Shown here: piece after piece, positions 8,698 to 17,226 of the stretch
Position numbering within the stretch: the first letter of the stretch is position 1
How the letters are laid out: each line of letters begins with the position of its first letter
Source: Propionispora hippei DSM 15287
GTDB lineage: Bacteria; Bacillota; Negativicutes; Propionisporales; Propionisporaceae
Assembly: GCF_900141835.1 (NCBI RefSeq)
Contig: NZ_FQZD01000011.1
Location: 1 to 64,000, forward strand
Length of the DNA: 64,000 bases
Direction of reading: 5' to 3'
Translations under genes and position numbers: made by a program
Notes under the pieces: generated by a model
The model's input: the letters and a program-made list of their open reading frames with translations, nothing else
The model's database searches: none
What the model was told of the DNA's origin: nothing

Positions 8698-10080
8698 ATG
8701 GCAAAGAAAATTCCACACAGATTATATTTAACCGAGGAGCAGATGCCGACACAATGGTACAATTTGCGGGCAGATATGAAAGAAAAGCCTGAGCCTATGC
8801 TAAATCCGGCAACAGGAAAGCCGGTGGAACCGCAAGACTTATATCCCGTATTCTGTGAAAAGCTGGCCCATCAGGAATTGGATGATACTACCAGATTTAT
8901 TGACATTCCGGAAGAAATTTTGGAAATGTACAAAAATTACCGTCCTTCACCGTTATGCCGTGCCTATAGTCTGGAAAAAGCGCTGGGGACCCCGGCGAGG
9001 ATTTACTTTAAGTTTGAAGGCAATAACACATCCGGCAGTCACAAGTTGAATTCGGCCATTGCCCAGGCTTATTATGCCAAGGAACAGGGACTAAACGGAC
9101 TGACTACGGAAACGGGTGCCGGACAGTGGGGTACGGCTTTGTCGGAAGCCTGCTGTTATTTTGGGATGCCGCTTACGGTATATATGGTCAAGGCTTCCTA
9201 TGAGCAGAAGCCTTTCCGTAAATCCATTATGGAAACCTTTGGGGCCAGCGTGATTTCCAGCCCCAGTCATACGACGGAAGCCGGACGAAAGATTTTAGAC
9301 GCCAATCCGGGCACCTTGGGCAGTCTGGGCTGCGCAATATCTGAGGCGGTGGAAAAGGCCGTTACTACCGGAGGGTATAAATATGTGTTAGGCTCGGTAC
9401 TGAATCAGGTGCTGCTTCACCAGTCCGTCATAGGTCTGGAAAGCGAGAAGGCAATGGAAATACTGGGAGAATATCCCGATATTGTTATTGGCTGCGCCGG
9501 CGGCGGCTCCAATCTGGGCGGCCTGATTGCGCCGTTTATAAGAGATAAAATTACTGGCAAGGCGGATCCGCGGTTAGTGGCGGTAGAGCCGGTTTCTTGT
9601 CCTTCTCTGACAAGGGGAAGGTTTGTATATGATTATTGTGATACCGGGAAAATTACACCCATGGCTAAAATGTACACTCTCGGCTGCACCTTCGCACCGT
9701 CGCCAATTCATGCCGGCGGGTTAAGATATCATGGCATGTCGCCGGCTCTTTCCAAGCTGTATCATGATGGGTATATGGAAGCAGTTGCGGTAGGACAGAC
9801 CAAGGTATTTGAAGCGGCTACCTTCTTTGCCAAATACGAAGGTATTCTGCCGGCTCCCGAATCGGCTCATGCTATTCGTGCCGCGATAGATGAAGCCTTA
9901 AAATGCAAAGAATCAGGGGAAGCAAAAACCATTCTCTTTGGCTTAACCGGAACCGGGTATTTTGATATGACGGCCTATAATTCTTTTCAGGAGGGCTCTA
10001 TGAGCGACTACATTCCGACCGATGAGGAGCTTGAAAAGGGCTTTGCGGAACTTCCTACAATACCGGGAATTCAGGAATAG
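8698..10080 (+). CDS. trpB2: Tryptophan synthase beta-like protein TrpB2
   Basis: A 460-residue PLP enzyme that joins indole and L-serine to give tryptophan. The length and N-terminal extension match the TrpB2 class, longer than the roughly 400-residue TrpB1. The PLP lysine is Lys116 in GSHKLNSA; a glycine-rich phosphate loop (GCAGGGSNLGG) follows. The ATG at 8698 is set by a GAGGGGAG site; in-frame codons upstream lie in the T-box terminator. No trpA or other trp gene adjoins it, so it probably acts alone in salvaging indole, switched on by the Trp T-box when charged tRNA-Trp is low. Confidence 0.92.
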   Translation: MAKKIPHRLYLTEEQMPTQWYNLRADMKEKPEPMLNPATGKPVEPQDLYPVFCEKLAHQELDDTTRFIDIPEEILEMYKNYRPSPLCRAYSLEKALGTPARIYFKFEGNNTSGSHKLNSAIAQAYYAKEQGLNGLTTETGAGQWGTALSEACCYFGMPLTVYMVKASYEQKPFRKSIMETFGASVISSPSHTTEAGRKILDANPGTLGSLGCAISEAVEKAVTTGGYKYVLGSVLNQVLLHQSVIGLESEKAMEILGEYPDIVIGCAGGGSNLGGLIAPFIRDKITGKADPRLVAVEPVSCPSLTRGRFVYDYCDTGKITPMAKMYTLGCTFAPSPIHAGGLRYHGMSPALSKLYHDGYMEAVAVGQTKVFEAATFFAKYEGILPAPESAHAIRAAIDEALKCKESGEAKTILFGLTGTGYFDMTAYNSFQEGSMSDYIPTDEELEKGFAELPTIPGIQE

Positions 10081-10248
10081 TCGCCTCATAAGCTACTGTA
10101 AGCTTAATCGCCGGTTAAGTTGCCCGCTGGTATTCAGTGGGCTCTTCCAATAGTACAGTATCCCCATGTACTCTCTCATGGCTATTACTTAATTTTTTCG
10201 CGAAACTATCGATATAATAAGTAGTATAGTTATGGATGGAGCGGGACT

Positions 10249-10854
10249 ATGGCGATTGATCAAAATGGGTTAAATAGTTTGCTGGCTGCATTTACGCCTT
10301 ACAACAATATGACGGCCTTGCGGGAACAGCGCGCAAATCTCTTGCGGAGGCTGCAGCAAAGCACGGAAGTTGGTAAACCGGATAATGTCTTGCACCAAGA
10401 AGGCGATAGAAAATCTGATCTCCGGCAACTGGCTGCTGTCGATCAGCAAATTGCTCAGACGATGTATGACGAGGTAGCCGGCCGGCTGGAGGAGGAAAGG
10501 CTTAAACGGGAGGCTGCGCTGGCCAGAAAAGAACGGGACAAGGAACGGGCCTTGGCCCGGCACGAGCGTTTCCTGGAAAATCGGAGTATGAGTAAACTTT
10601 TGTCCGCTGCCGGAAGGACTACTGCTGAACCGAGAGGGCTTTATAGCAATTCCCTCAGTAACGGACAAGGCGATAAAAGCTATACTTCAGATGTTGAACG
10701 CGATGTACAGGAATCGGTGCAGTACGGAATTGCAGCGGCGGAAGTGGCCTCGCGGCGGAAAAATGCAGAGTCCAAGGCGCAAGTTGAAGAAAGCGGCCAG
10801 AGACATCGAACTGTTCACAGGAAGAAAAATAAATCGGTCAATATAACGGTTTGA
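10249..10854 (+). CDS. Coiled-coil, highly charged protein of unknown function
   Basis: A 201-residue protein after a TATAAT-like box and a GATGGAG site. It is almost wholly helical. Residues 25-110 are rich in Arg, Glu and Leu and look like a coiled coil (RLEEERLKREAALARKERDKE). The C-terminal 40 residues are very basic. There is no signal peptide or membrane segment. The composition recalls small cell-structure or flagella-associated coiled-coil proteins, but I do not recognise the family. It is monocistronic with its own terminator. Confidence 0.6.
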   Translation: MAIDQNGLNSLLAAFTPYNNMTALREQRANLLRRLQQSTEVGKPDNVLHQEGDRKSDLRQLAAVDQQIAQTMYDEVAGRLEEERLKREAALARKERDKERALARHERFLENRSMSKLLSAAGRTTAEPRGLYSNSLSNGQGDKSYTSDVERDVQESVQYGIAAAEVASRRKNAESKAQVEESGQRHRTVHRKKNKSVNITV

Positions 10855-10872
10855 AAAGCTCATTTGTAGCTG

Positions 10873-10918
10873 GATGACTTGAAGTTAAAGAAAGGCTTCA
10901 GGTCATCTTTTCTTTTTT
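10873..10918 (+). terminator. Rho-independent terminator
   Basis: Arms GATGACTTGAAG (10873-10884) and CTTCAGGTCATC (10896-10907) with one G-T pair, followed by a T-rich run. Confidence 0.85.
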
Positions 10919-11063
10919 ATAAAGCAAGCCGGAAACCGGAACTTTTATAGATCCATTTCTGCCCTAATAGTACGCTATGCATCTATTGAAGCAAGCTGTT
11001 TTCTGGAACCTCCATGGCTTTATTGACATAATATGTAGCAAAGCAAATATTGGAGGAATAACT

Positions 11064-11702
11064 ATGCGGCCCTGTAAGCTTTGCCATCAGAAAGACTTTG
11101 GTGAGTGGTATGATGATTGTAATGTCGAAGATAAACCATTGGTAAATCACGTTGTGGTTCTTGATCCCGGCCATGGCGGTGTGTATTCGGGAGCAATAAA
11201 CTATGGTTTCCGGGAATCAGATATTAATCTGGCGGTCGCTCGTAAACTGCGCAAGAAGCTAAAACAGGCAGGCGCTACGGTGATTATGACCCGGACGAGA
11301 GACGTTAACCTGGCACCACCCGGCGCGAATCTTGACGCTGACCTCCAAGCCAGAGTGGATGTCGCCAAGCGGGCGCGAGCGGACATTTTCGTAAGTCTTC
11401 ATGTCGATGATATACCAAATATCAATCTTACCGGTCCTGCCAGTTATTTCCCGAAAGAACGTTCCTTCAGCCTCGCCTGTGCCATTCAAACACATTTGAC
11501 GGAGGAAATCTGCGCAGAGGGGCATGGAGTAAGCCCGGCCGACTTTTATGTGCTTGTCCATAATGAGATGCCGGCAGCCTTAATTGAAATGGGCTATCTG
11601 TCCAATCCGGCGGAAGCGTTGTGCCTTGTGGATAGCGCCTACCAAAATCTACTGGCTGAAGGGATTTTTAAGGGGATTGTCAGTTATTTTCTGTATGAAT
11701 AA
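11064..11702 (+). CDS. N-acetylmuramoyl-L-alanine amidase (Amidase_3)
   Basis: A 212-residue zinc amidase that cleaves the bond between muramic acid and the stem peptide. Zinc ligands are visible as His37 (DPGHGG), Glu51 (FRESDIN) and His113 (SLHVDD). The catalytic Glu is Glu175 in LIEMGYLSN. The ATG at 11064 has GGAGG 7 nt upstream. There is no signal peptide; instead the protein begins MRPCKLCHQKD with Cys4, Cys7 and Cys19. That is unusual for this family, which normally acts outside the membrane. It could act in spore or mother-cell lysis or be released by lysis (inference). Monocistronic. Confidence 0.88.
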   Translation: MRPCKLCHQKDFGEWYDDCNVEDKPLVNHVVVLDPGHGGVYSGAINYGFRESDINLAVARKLRKKLKQAGATVIMTRTRDVNLAPPGANLDADLQARVDVAKRARADIFVSLHVDDIPNINLTGPASYFPKERSFSLACAIQTHLTEEICAEGHGVSPADFYVLVHNEMPAALIEMGYLSNPAEALCLVDSAYQNLLAEGIFKGIVSYFLYE

Positions 11703-11859
11703 ACGACTCAAATAAAAGAGGCTAATACTTTTTTAATATGAATTGGAGTAAGTATTCGATAAAGTAATACAGAACTCCAAGCTGTGGTTAGTGACTGTTT
11801 GATTCACTATGGCTTTATGTAGCTGACAGTTAAGGTTTAAGCGCATTGTTAAAAAGTGA

Positions 11860-11910
11860 TTGACAGACTATTCAGAAGAGCTATATAATGAACACAAATG
11901 GTACGTACCA
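11860..11910 (+). promoter_or_regulatory. Promoter and operator of the GntR gene
   Basis: TTGACA at 11860-11865, 18 nt, TATAAT at 11884-11889. The perfect palindrome TGGTACGTACCA at 11899-11910 covers the expected start of transcription, so the regulator should repress itself. Confidence 0.8.
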
Positions 11911-11927
11911 CTAAAGGAGTTACTGAA

Positions 11928-12659
11928 GTGACCAGAGCGCACGTAGACAAATTGAGCCGGATTCCTCTTTATTGCCAGCTTATGGATATTTTGATCGAGG
12001 ACATTCAGCAGAACATGAAAGAAGACGATCAAATACCATCGGAACGCGAAATATGTGAACAATATAACGTCAGCCGGTCCACCGTCCGGCAGGCTATGCA
12101 GGAAATGGAAAAGGACGGATATATTTATCGCGTTCATGGCAAGGGTACTTTTGTTGCGCCCTTAAAGTATAATCAGGATTTGTTAAAGTTTTACAGCTTT
12201 ACCGAAGCGATGAAAAAACTGGGGAAGATTCCAGCTTCCAGGGTTTTGAAGTTTGAGGTGCTTTCCTGCGACCGGAACATCGCCCGCAAACTGGAGGCTG
12301 AGGAACACAGCAAAGTATATAAGTTTGTACGGTTGCGCTTGGCTGATGACAGGCCTATGATGTTGGAAACGACGTATCTTCCAGTCGGAAGATTTCCTGG
12401 ATTAACGAAAGAAAAGCTGGAAAGTATGGCTATGTACGATATGTTCTCCCAGGAGTTCAGCACCAGCATCAGCTCAGCCAGGGAAGTCTTTCAGGCTGTT
12501 AGCATCAACGAAGAAGAAGCCCGGTATTTGCAAATTGACAAGGCGGTTCCCGGCCTTAAAATTGAACGCTATACCTATGAGCAGGACAACATAATCGAAT
12601 ATACGCGTAGTATAGCCAGAGGGGACAAATTTGAATATTGCATTACATTGAACAAGTAG
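11928..12659 (+). CDS. agaR: GntR/HutC-family regulator of the amino-sugar locus
   Basis: A 243-residue protein with an N-terminal winged helix (SEREICEQYNVSRSTVRQAM, about residues 35-60) and a C-terminal UTRA ligand domain that usually binds a phosphorylated sugar. The GTG at 11928 has AAAGGAG 8 nt upstream. An ATG at 11898 lies inside the operator and has no ribosome site, so I reject it. It heads the PTS and amino-sugar genes and is likely their repressor, induced by GalNAc-6-P or GalN-6-P. The symbol is by role; enteric AgaR is a DeoR protein, so this is not an orthologue. Confidence 0.8.
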   Translation: MTRAHVDKLSRIPLYCQLMDILIEDIQQNMKEDDQIPSEREICEQYNVSRSTVRQAMQEMEKDGYIYRVHGKGTFVAPLKYNQDLLKFYSFTEAMKKLGKIPASRVLKFEVLSCDRNIARKLEAEEHSKVYKFVRLRLADDRPMMLETTYLPVGRFPGLTKEKLESMAMYDMFSQEFSTSISSAREVFQAVSINEEEARYLQIDKAVPGLKIERYTYEQDNIIEYTRSIARGDKFEYCITLNK

Positions 12660-12694
12660 CCGGCTTGCCGATGTAATGTTTTTTCAAACCAAAC

Positions 12695-12706
12695 TGGTAC
12701 GTACAT
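12695..12706. promoter_or_regulatory. Second copy of the GntR operator
   Basis: TGGTACGTACAT shares 10 of 12 bases with the palindrome over the regulator's own promoter. It lies directly behind the regulator and ahead of the PTS genes (including the broken EIIB), so it probably controls the structural operon. Confidence 0.65.
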
Positions 12707-12869
12707 CATTACCTATTTTACGATAATATATGACAAAACCAGGAGGAGGTGATGGACTGAGAAGTCGTTTTTTGATCGCGCTAACAAATTCATACTAACG
12801 AGAGGAGGTTCTGACAACGGTTTTGTCAGGTAGCAGGGAACCGGGAAGATGTGACAAGGGGGAGAGCCA

Positions 12870-13130
12870 GTGGGAACACCTAATATCTTGCTAACCCGGT
12901 GGTGCACGGGCAGGTGGGAGTGATGTGGGCCACTTCACTGGGAGCTAACTTGCCGGTAGCGGAGGATGAAATTGTCCAGGAACCGCTTCAGCAGAAATTG
13001 ATGGCGGTTACCGCGTAAACATCCGGTGCGCAGATCCCGCTTTTTTACGGTGGAACATACGGTAAACGTTATCCATAAAGCCTCGGCAAATAAAAAGATA
13101 TTTATTATTTCTTTTGTAGGAGTATTGTGA
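12870..13130 (+). pseudogene. Broken PTS EIIB gene (mannose family)
   Basis: A GGGGGAG site and GTG start give TPNILLTR. A small deletion then removes the residues before the active-site His and shifts frame. The next frame gives VHGQVGVMWATSLGANL, and later QQKLMAV, ending at a stop at 13016-13018. After another shift, RFFTVEHTVNVIHKASANKK continues the same fold until a TGA next to the EIIA start. All three pieces align in order with the intact EIIB at 13686. It is a decayed earlier copy of the EIIB of this operon. Confidence 0.8.
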
Positions 13131-13131
13131 A

Positions 13132-13563
13132 ATGAAAAAAATCATGATTGTTACCGGGCACGGACAATTTGCCACAGCATTGCAAAGTACTTTTGAACTA
13201 TTGATGGGCCCTACGGATGTACTTCATTTTGTGGACTTTACCGCTACAGATACGGATAAATTCTTAAAAGAGTGTTTTGAGCGCATACTGGCGGCAAATG
13301 AGGACAGACAGGTTTTATTTGTGTGCGATATCCTGGGAGGGACTCCGTTTAAAGTTGCGGCGGAACTGGCCCTGCAGGCCGAGAACAGAGAAGTAGTGGC
13401 CGGTGTAAATATCGGCTCCATCATTGAGGCGATTTATCAGAATGAACAAATGCCGGTGCAAGCCTTGGCGGATGCCGTTGTCAGAGCAAGCAAGAAAGGG
13501 ACGCTGAGATTTGAAAAGGTGATAATTTCCCAGCCCTGTTCCGTACATAGTAATGGAATTTAG
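13132..13563 (+). CDS. agaF: PTS EIIA, mannose/GalNAc family
   Basis: A 143-residue cytoplasmic phosphocarrier that takes phosphate from HPr on His10 (VTGHGQF) and passes it to EIIB. The conserved CDILGGTPF loop is present at about residues 64-72. The upstream AGGAG overlaps the end of the EIIB relic. It is the first intact structural gene of the amino-sugar operon. The specificity assignment (GalNAc/GalN) rests on the neighbours, mainly the aldolase subunit and AgaS. Confidence 0.85.
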   Translation: MKKIMIVTGHGQFATALQSTFELLMGPTDVLHFVDFTATDTDKFLKECFERILAANEDRQVLFVCDILGGTPFKVAAELALQAENREVVAGVNIGSIIEAIYQNEQMPVQALADAVVRASKKGTLRFEKVIISQPCSVHSNGI

Positions 13564-13621
13564 CAAGCAAGGCCAGGATCGTATCAATGGGTTGCTCCGG
13601 TCAGCGATTCTCCATATTTAC

Positions 13622-13633
13622 TGGTACGCACAT
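13622..13633. promoter_or_regulatory. Third copy of the GntR operator
   Basis: TGGTACGCACAT matches the second operator except for one base. It lies between the EIIA and intact EIIB genes, suggesting an internal regulated promoter or a junction left when the EIIB gene was replaced. Confidence 0.55.
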
Positions 13634-13685
13634 CATGACAATACCGGGCCGGTTGTATAAGTAAAGACTAGGGAGCGTGATTATA

Positions 13686-14159
13686 GTGCCGAACATCTTA
13701 TTAACCAGGATTGACAATCGTTTGATTCATGGTCAGGTTGGCATGACCTGGACGAACCATTTGGGAGCCAATTTGGTTGTAGTGGCCAATGACCAGGCTG
13801 CCATGGATGAAGTGCAGCAAAACCTTATGGATATGGCGGTGGCGGAAACCGTTGAAACCCGGTATTTTACCCTCCAGGAGACCATTGATAAAATTCATTA
13901 TGCCGCCGAGGATCAACTGATTTTTCTGGTTGTCAAAACGCCGCAGGATGTATTGCGGCTTGTAGCAGGGCAGGTACCGATTAAAAAAGTTAACATTGGC
14001 AATATGCATTTTAGTGAGGGGAAAAAGCAAGTTTCCAGTACGGTATCGGTAGATGATGAGGATATACGGACCTTTCACAGGTTGCATGAATTAGGTGTGA
14101 AGTTGGAAATACGCCGCGTGCCTGATGAGAAGAGCCTCGATATTTTAAAATTTATATAG
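13686..14159 (+). CDS. agaV: PTS EIIB, mannose/GalNAc family
   Basis: A 157-residue protein that phosphorylates the incoming sugar from His15 (RLIHGQVG). I choose GTG 13686 because it lies 10 nt after GGGAG and gives the usual N-terminus MPNILLTRIDNRL; GTG 13677 is too close to the site. The length is normal for the family. It is the intact counterpart of the relic at 12870-13130, separated from it by EIIA. Confidence 0.87.
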   Translation: MPNILLTRIDNRLIHGQVGMTWTNHLGANLVVVANDQAAMDEVQQNLMDMAVAETVETRYFTLQETIDKIHYAAEDQLIFLVVKTPQDVLRLVAGQVPIKKVNIGNMHFSEGKKQVSSTVSVDDEDIRTFHRLHELGVKLEIRRVPDEKSLDILKFI

Positions 14160-14234
14160 ATAGCACAAAGCGGGAATGTCTCTCCAACACGAGAGAATGA
14201 ATGATAAACAGAAAAATGAAAAGGGAGGATTATT

Positions 14235-15002
14235 ATGTTTTCTGAAGCATTAATGATTGCCCTGTGGGCCTTCATTGCCGGTATTGACTTATTTGACGGA
14301 CTGATCCATATTCACCGGCCTGTCGTTACCGGCCTGGTTGTAGGTTTAATCCTGGGTGATCTTAAAACCGGACTGATTACGGGGGCTACATTAGAGCTGG
14401 TCTGGATGGGAATGGTGCCGCTGGCGGGAGCCCAACCGCCCAATGTGGTAATCGGCGGAATCATTGGTACGGCTTTTGCCATTTTAACACAGCAGGACCC
14501 GAAAGTGGCCGTGGGCGTAGCCGTACCTTTTGCGGTAGCCGTACAGGGGGCAATCACTCTGATGTTCACTGTATTTTCCCCCATTATGCATAAAGCCGAT
14601 CAATACGCTGAACAGGCGGATGCGGCGGGAATTGTCCGGATCAACTACCTGGGGATGTTGTTCCTGGGCCTGTTTTATGCCGTAATTGCCTTTCTTCCCA
14701 TCTATTTTGGCGCTGATTTAGCCAAAAGCACGGTGGAAATGCTGCCCCAATGGTTTATCGGCGGCTTAGCCGTTGCCGGAGGCATGATGCCGGCCATTGG
14801 CTTTGCTATGCTGCTCAAGATTATGTACAAACAGGAATATGCAGTATTTCTGATAGCAGGGTTTATCCTGGCTACCTATCTCAAGCTTCCTTTGCTGGCT
14901 GTAGCCGGTATTGCCGTGTGTGTTGCCGGCTATGACTATTACAATAATAGAAATAACGCTGCCAGGACGGCAAAAAAGGAGGTCAGAAGCCATGGAATCT
15001 GA
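14235..15002 (+). CDS. agaW: PTS EIIC, mannose/GalNAc family
   Basis: A 255-residue membrane component with about 7-8 hydrophobic segments. The early motif GLIHIHRPVVTGLVVGLILGD and the later LVWMGMVPLAGAQPPNVVIGG are hallmark EIIC (ManY/AgaC) sequences of the translocation channel. It has a GGAGG site. Its end overlaps the EIID start by 11 nt, which implies translational coupling. Confidence 0.88.
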   Translation: MFSEALMIALWAFIAGIDLFDGLIHIHRPVVTGLVVGLILGDLKTGLITGATLELVWMGMVPLAGAQPPNVVIGGIIGTAFAILTQQDPKVAVGVAVPFAVAVQGAITLMFTVFSPIMHKADQYAEQADAAGIVRINYLGMLFLGLFYAVIAFLPIYFGADLAKSTVEMLPQWFIGGLAVAGGMMPAIGFAMLLKIMYKQEYAVFLIAGFILATYLKLPLLAVAGIAVCVAGYDYYNNRNNAARTAKKEVRSHGI

Positions 15003-15813
15003 GATCACCCGCTATGAAGACGGCACCAATGAAAATGTCCTGACCAAGAAAGAGCTGCATAAAATGGTCTGGCGCTCCTTCTTTTTACAGGCATCCTTCA
15101 ATTATGAAAGAATGCAGGCCTGTGGCTGGCTGTATGGTATGCTGCCTGCGTTGGAAAAAATTCATCGCAATAAGCAGGATCTGGCCAAATCTATGAAGCT
15201 CCATATGGAGTTTTTCAATACTCATCCGTTTTTGGTCACTTTCATTATGGGGATTGTGGCGGCAATGGAACAAAACAAAGAGGACCAGGAGACCATCCGG
15301 GGCATTAAAGTTGCCACCATGGGACCGCTGGGGGGGATCGGCGATGCCCTGTTCTGGCTGACCGCCTTACCGATTACTGCCGGTATTGGTGCGGCACTGG
15401 CTATGGATGGCAATATTCTGGGGCCTGTTATTTTTCTGGTACTGTTTAATATACTGCACTTTGGTTTGCGTTTCGGGTTAATGAATTACGGGTATAGCAC
15501 CGGTGTTCGGGCGGTTCAATCGTTAAAGGAAAATACAAAGCTGGTTTCCCGGGCATCTACGATTGTCGGTCTGACAGTGGTTGGGGCCCTGATTGCCTCC
15601 TATATCAATTTAAAGCTGCCCGTAATTATTACCGCCGGTGAAGCGAAGGTGGCGTTGCAAAGCGATGTATTAGACAAGGTTCTTCCCAATATGCTGCCGT
15701 TTGCCTATACTGTCCTGATGTACTATTTGCTGAAGAAAAACTTTTCACCGGTTAAACTGATTGCCTTGACGGTGTGTATCGGGTTGGCCGGCAAAATATG
15801 CGGCGTCCTGTAA
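14992..15813 (+). CDS. agaE: PTS EIID, mannose/GalNAc family
   Basis: A 273-residue membrane subunit unique to mannose-type PTS, working with EIIC in transport. It shows the conserved N-terminal LTKKELHKMVWRSFFLQASF, FNYERMQ and the MGPLGGIGDALFW loop at about residues 107-119. The ATG at 14992 follows GGAGG by 9 nt; the longer frame upstream is the overlapping EIIC gene. In enteric nomenclature this subunit is AgaE or AgaD depending on the sugar, which I cannot decide here. Confidence 0.87.
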   Translation: MESEITRYEDGTNENVLTKKELHKMVWRSFFLQASFNYERMQACGWLYGMLPALEKIHRNKQDLAKSMKLHMEFFNTHPFLVTFIMGIVAAMEQNKEDQETIRGIKVATMGPLGGIGDALFWLTALPITAGIGAALAMDGNILGPVIFLVLFNILHFGLRFGLMNYGYSTGVRAVQSLKENTKLVSRASTIVGLTVVGALIASYINLKLPVIITAGEAKVALQSDVLDKVLPNMLPFAYTVLMYYLLKKNFSPVKLIALTVCIGLAGKICGVL

Positions 15814-15822
15814 ACTGTTTGA

Positions 15823-15857
15823 CTGGAAGGAGCCGCTCTGAAGGCTGCTCCTTCCAG
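15823..15857 (+). terminator. Intercistronic hairpin after the PTS genes
   Basis: Arms CTGGAAGGAGC (15823-15833) and GCTCCTTCCAG (15847-15857), followed by only a short T-run. It may be a partial terminator or an mRNA-stabilising hairpin that sets more transport than catabolic mRNA. Confidence 0.6.
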
Positions 15858-15961
15858 ATTTCAGGCAGGGAGGAAACTTTGCGTAAAATATAAGAGTTTT
15901 GGCGGTAGATAAAAATTTCGGAAATTCTTATAAATTTATGACAGACATATAGGAGTTCAGC

Positions 15962-17122
15962 ATGGATACATCACATTATGCAATAACTGCAAAAAAAATT
16001 GTTCTGGACAACCGCGTCATCGAAGATGGAGCCGTTGTCGTTAACAATGGGTTCATTGAAGCAATTGTCGACAGTCAAAGCCGGTTAGCGGTGGATTGTG
16101 TATGGGATTGCTCGGCCATGGAGCTTTGGCCGGGACTGATCGATACTCATATTCATGGGGCTAATGGCTATGATGTCATGACTGCTGATTTTGCGGCGGT
16201 TAATGAGGTGTCTAAATTTTTAGTGAGGAAAGGCATTACAGCCTTTGTTCCCACGGTTATGACCGCTCCGGTGGATCAGATGCATAAAGCATTACAAAAT
16301 ATACATGCTTGTACCGGCAAGGTGGAAGGCGCCGAAATCTTAGGTGCGTACCTGGAAGGACCATACCTTGCCGCCAGTCACCGCGGCGCTCATCCGCAGG
16401 ATTTGTTGCGCCCTGTTGCGATAAAGGAAGTGGATGAGTTTATTAAAGACGCAGCTCACCGTATTCTAACGGTGGCTCTGGCACCGGAAAGTAAAAATGC
16501 AGTTACCCTAATCCGGCACTTAGTTCGTCAGGGAATTCATGTCGCCTTGGGGCATACCGGTGCCACCTATGAAGAGATGGTAAGCGCTTTTGCGGCCGGG
16601 GCGGATATTGCGGTCCATATCTACAATGGTATGCAGGAATTGCATCACCGCAAGCCTGGAGCCGTCGGTGCCATCTTAACCGATGACCGGGTTTATGCCG
16701 AATTGATTGCTGATTTTATCCATGTTCATCCGGCTGCAATGAACATTTTGTTTCGCTGTAAACCTAAAGACAAGATTATTTTGATCAGCGATGCGATGGC
16801 GGCTGCCGGTTTGCCGGACGGGGAATATACCCTGGGACCCATACCGGTGCTTGTCAGAGATACAATTGCCCGTGCGCCGGGCGGTTCATTGGCCGGGAGT
16901 ACGACAAATCTGTTAAGTTCGGTGGCGGCGCTGATTAATAAGATGGCGATCGACCCGGTTGATGCCGTTAATATGGCCTCGCGCAACCCGGCCCGGATGT
17001 TGGGGCTTGAGCAGCAGACCGGCACCATACAAGCGGGCAAGAAGGCCAATTTAGTAGTCGTGGATACTAAGTATCAGGTGGCAATGACCCTGGTTAACGG
17101 GAAGGTAGTATATCAAAGCTGA
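15962..17122 (+). CDS. nagA: N-acetylgalactosamine/glucosamine-6-phosphate deacetylase
   Basis: A 386-residue amidohydrolase that removes acetate from GalNAc-6-P or GlcNAc-6-P in the cytoplasm. Metal and active-site residues are in place: His63 and His65 (THIHG), Glu132 (LEGPYL), His198 (LGHTGA), His219 (VHIYNGM, where most NagA proteins have HLFNAM) and catalytic Asp277 (ISDAM). By context it is the AgaA step between the PTS and AgaS. Sequence alone does not separate AgaA from NagA. Confidence 0.9.
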   Translation: MDTSHYAITAKKIVLDNRVIEDGAVVVNNGFIEAIVDSQSRLAVDCVWDCSAMELWPGLIDTHIHGANGYDVMTADFAAVNEVSKFLVRKGITAFVPTVMTAPVDQMHKALQNIHACTGKVEGAEILGAYLEGPYLAASHRGAHPQDLLRPVAIKEVDEFIKDAAHRILTVALAPESKNAVTLIRHLVRQGIHVALGHTGATYEEMVSAFAAGADIAVHIYNGMQELHHRKPGAVGAILTDDRVYAELIADFIHVHPAAMNILFRCKPKDKIILISDAMAAAGLPDGEYTLGPIPVLVRDTIARAPGGSLAGSTTNLLSSVAALINKMAIDPVDAVNMASRNPARMLGLEQQTGTIQAGKKANLVVVDTKYQVAMTLVNGKVVYQS

Positions 17123-17226
17123 TACTTGCCCTAAACTGGTAATGACGACAGGACGACATGAAAGGTAAAGTTCTATATTACAATTACAGAACATGATCCG
17201 GATAAAGCGTTAATGAAAGGAGTGCT

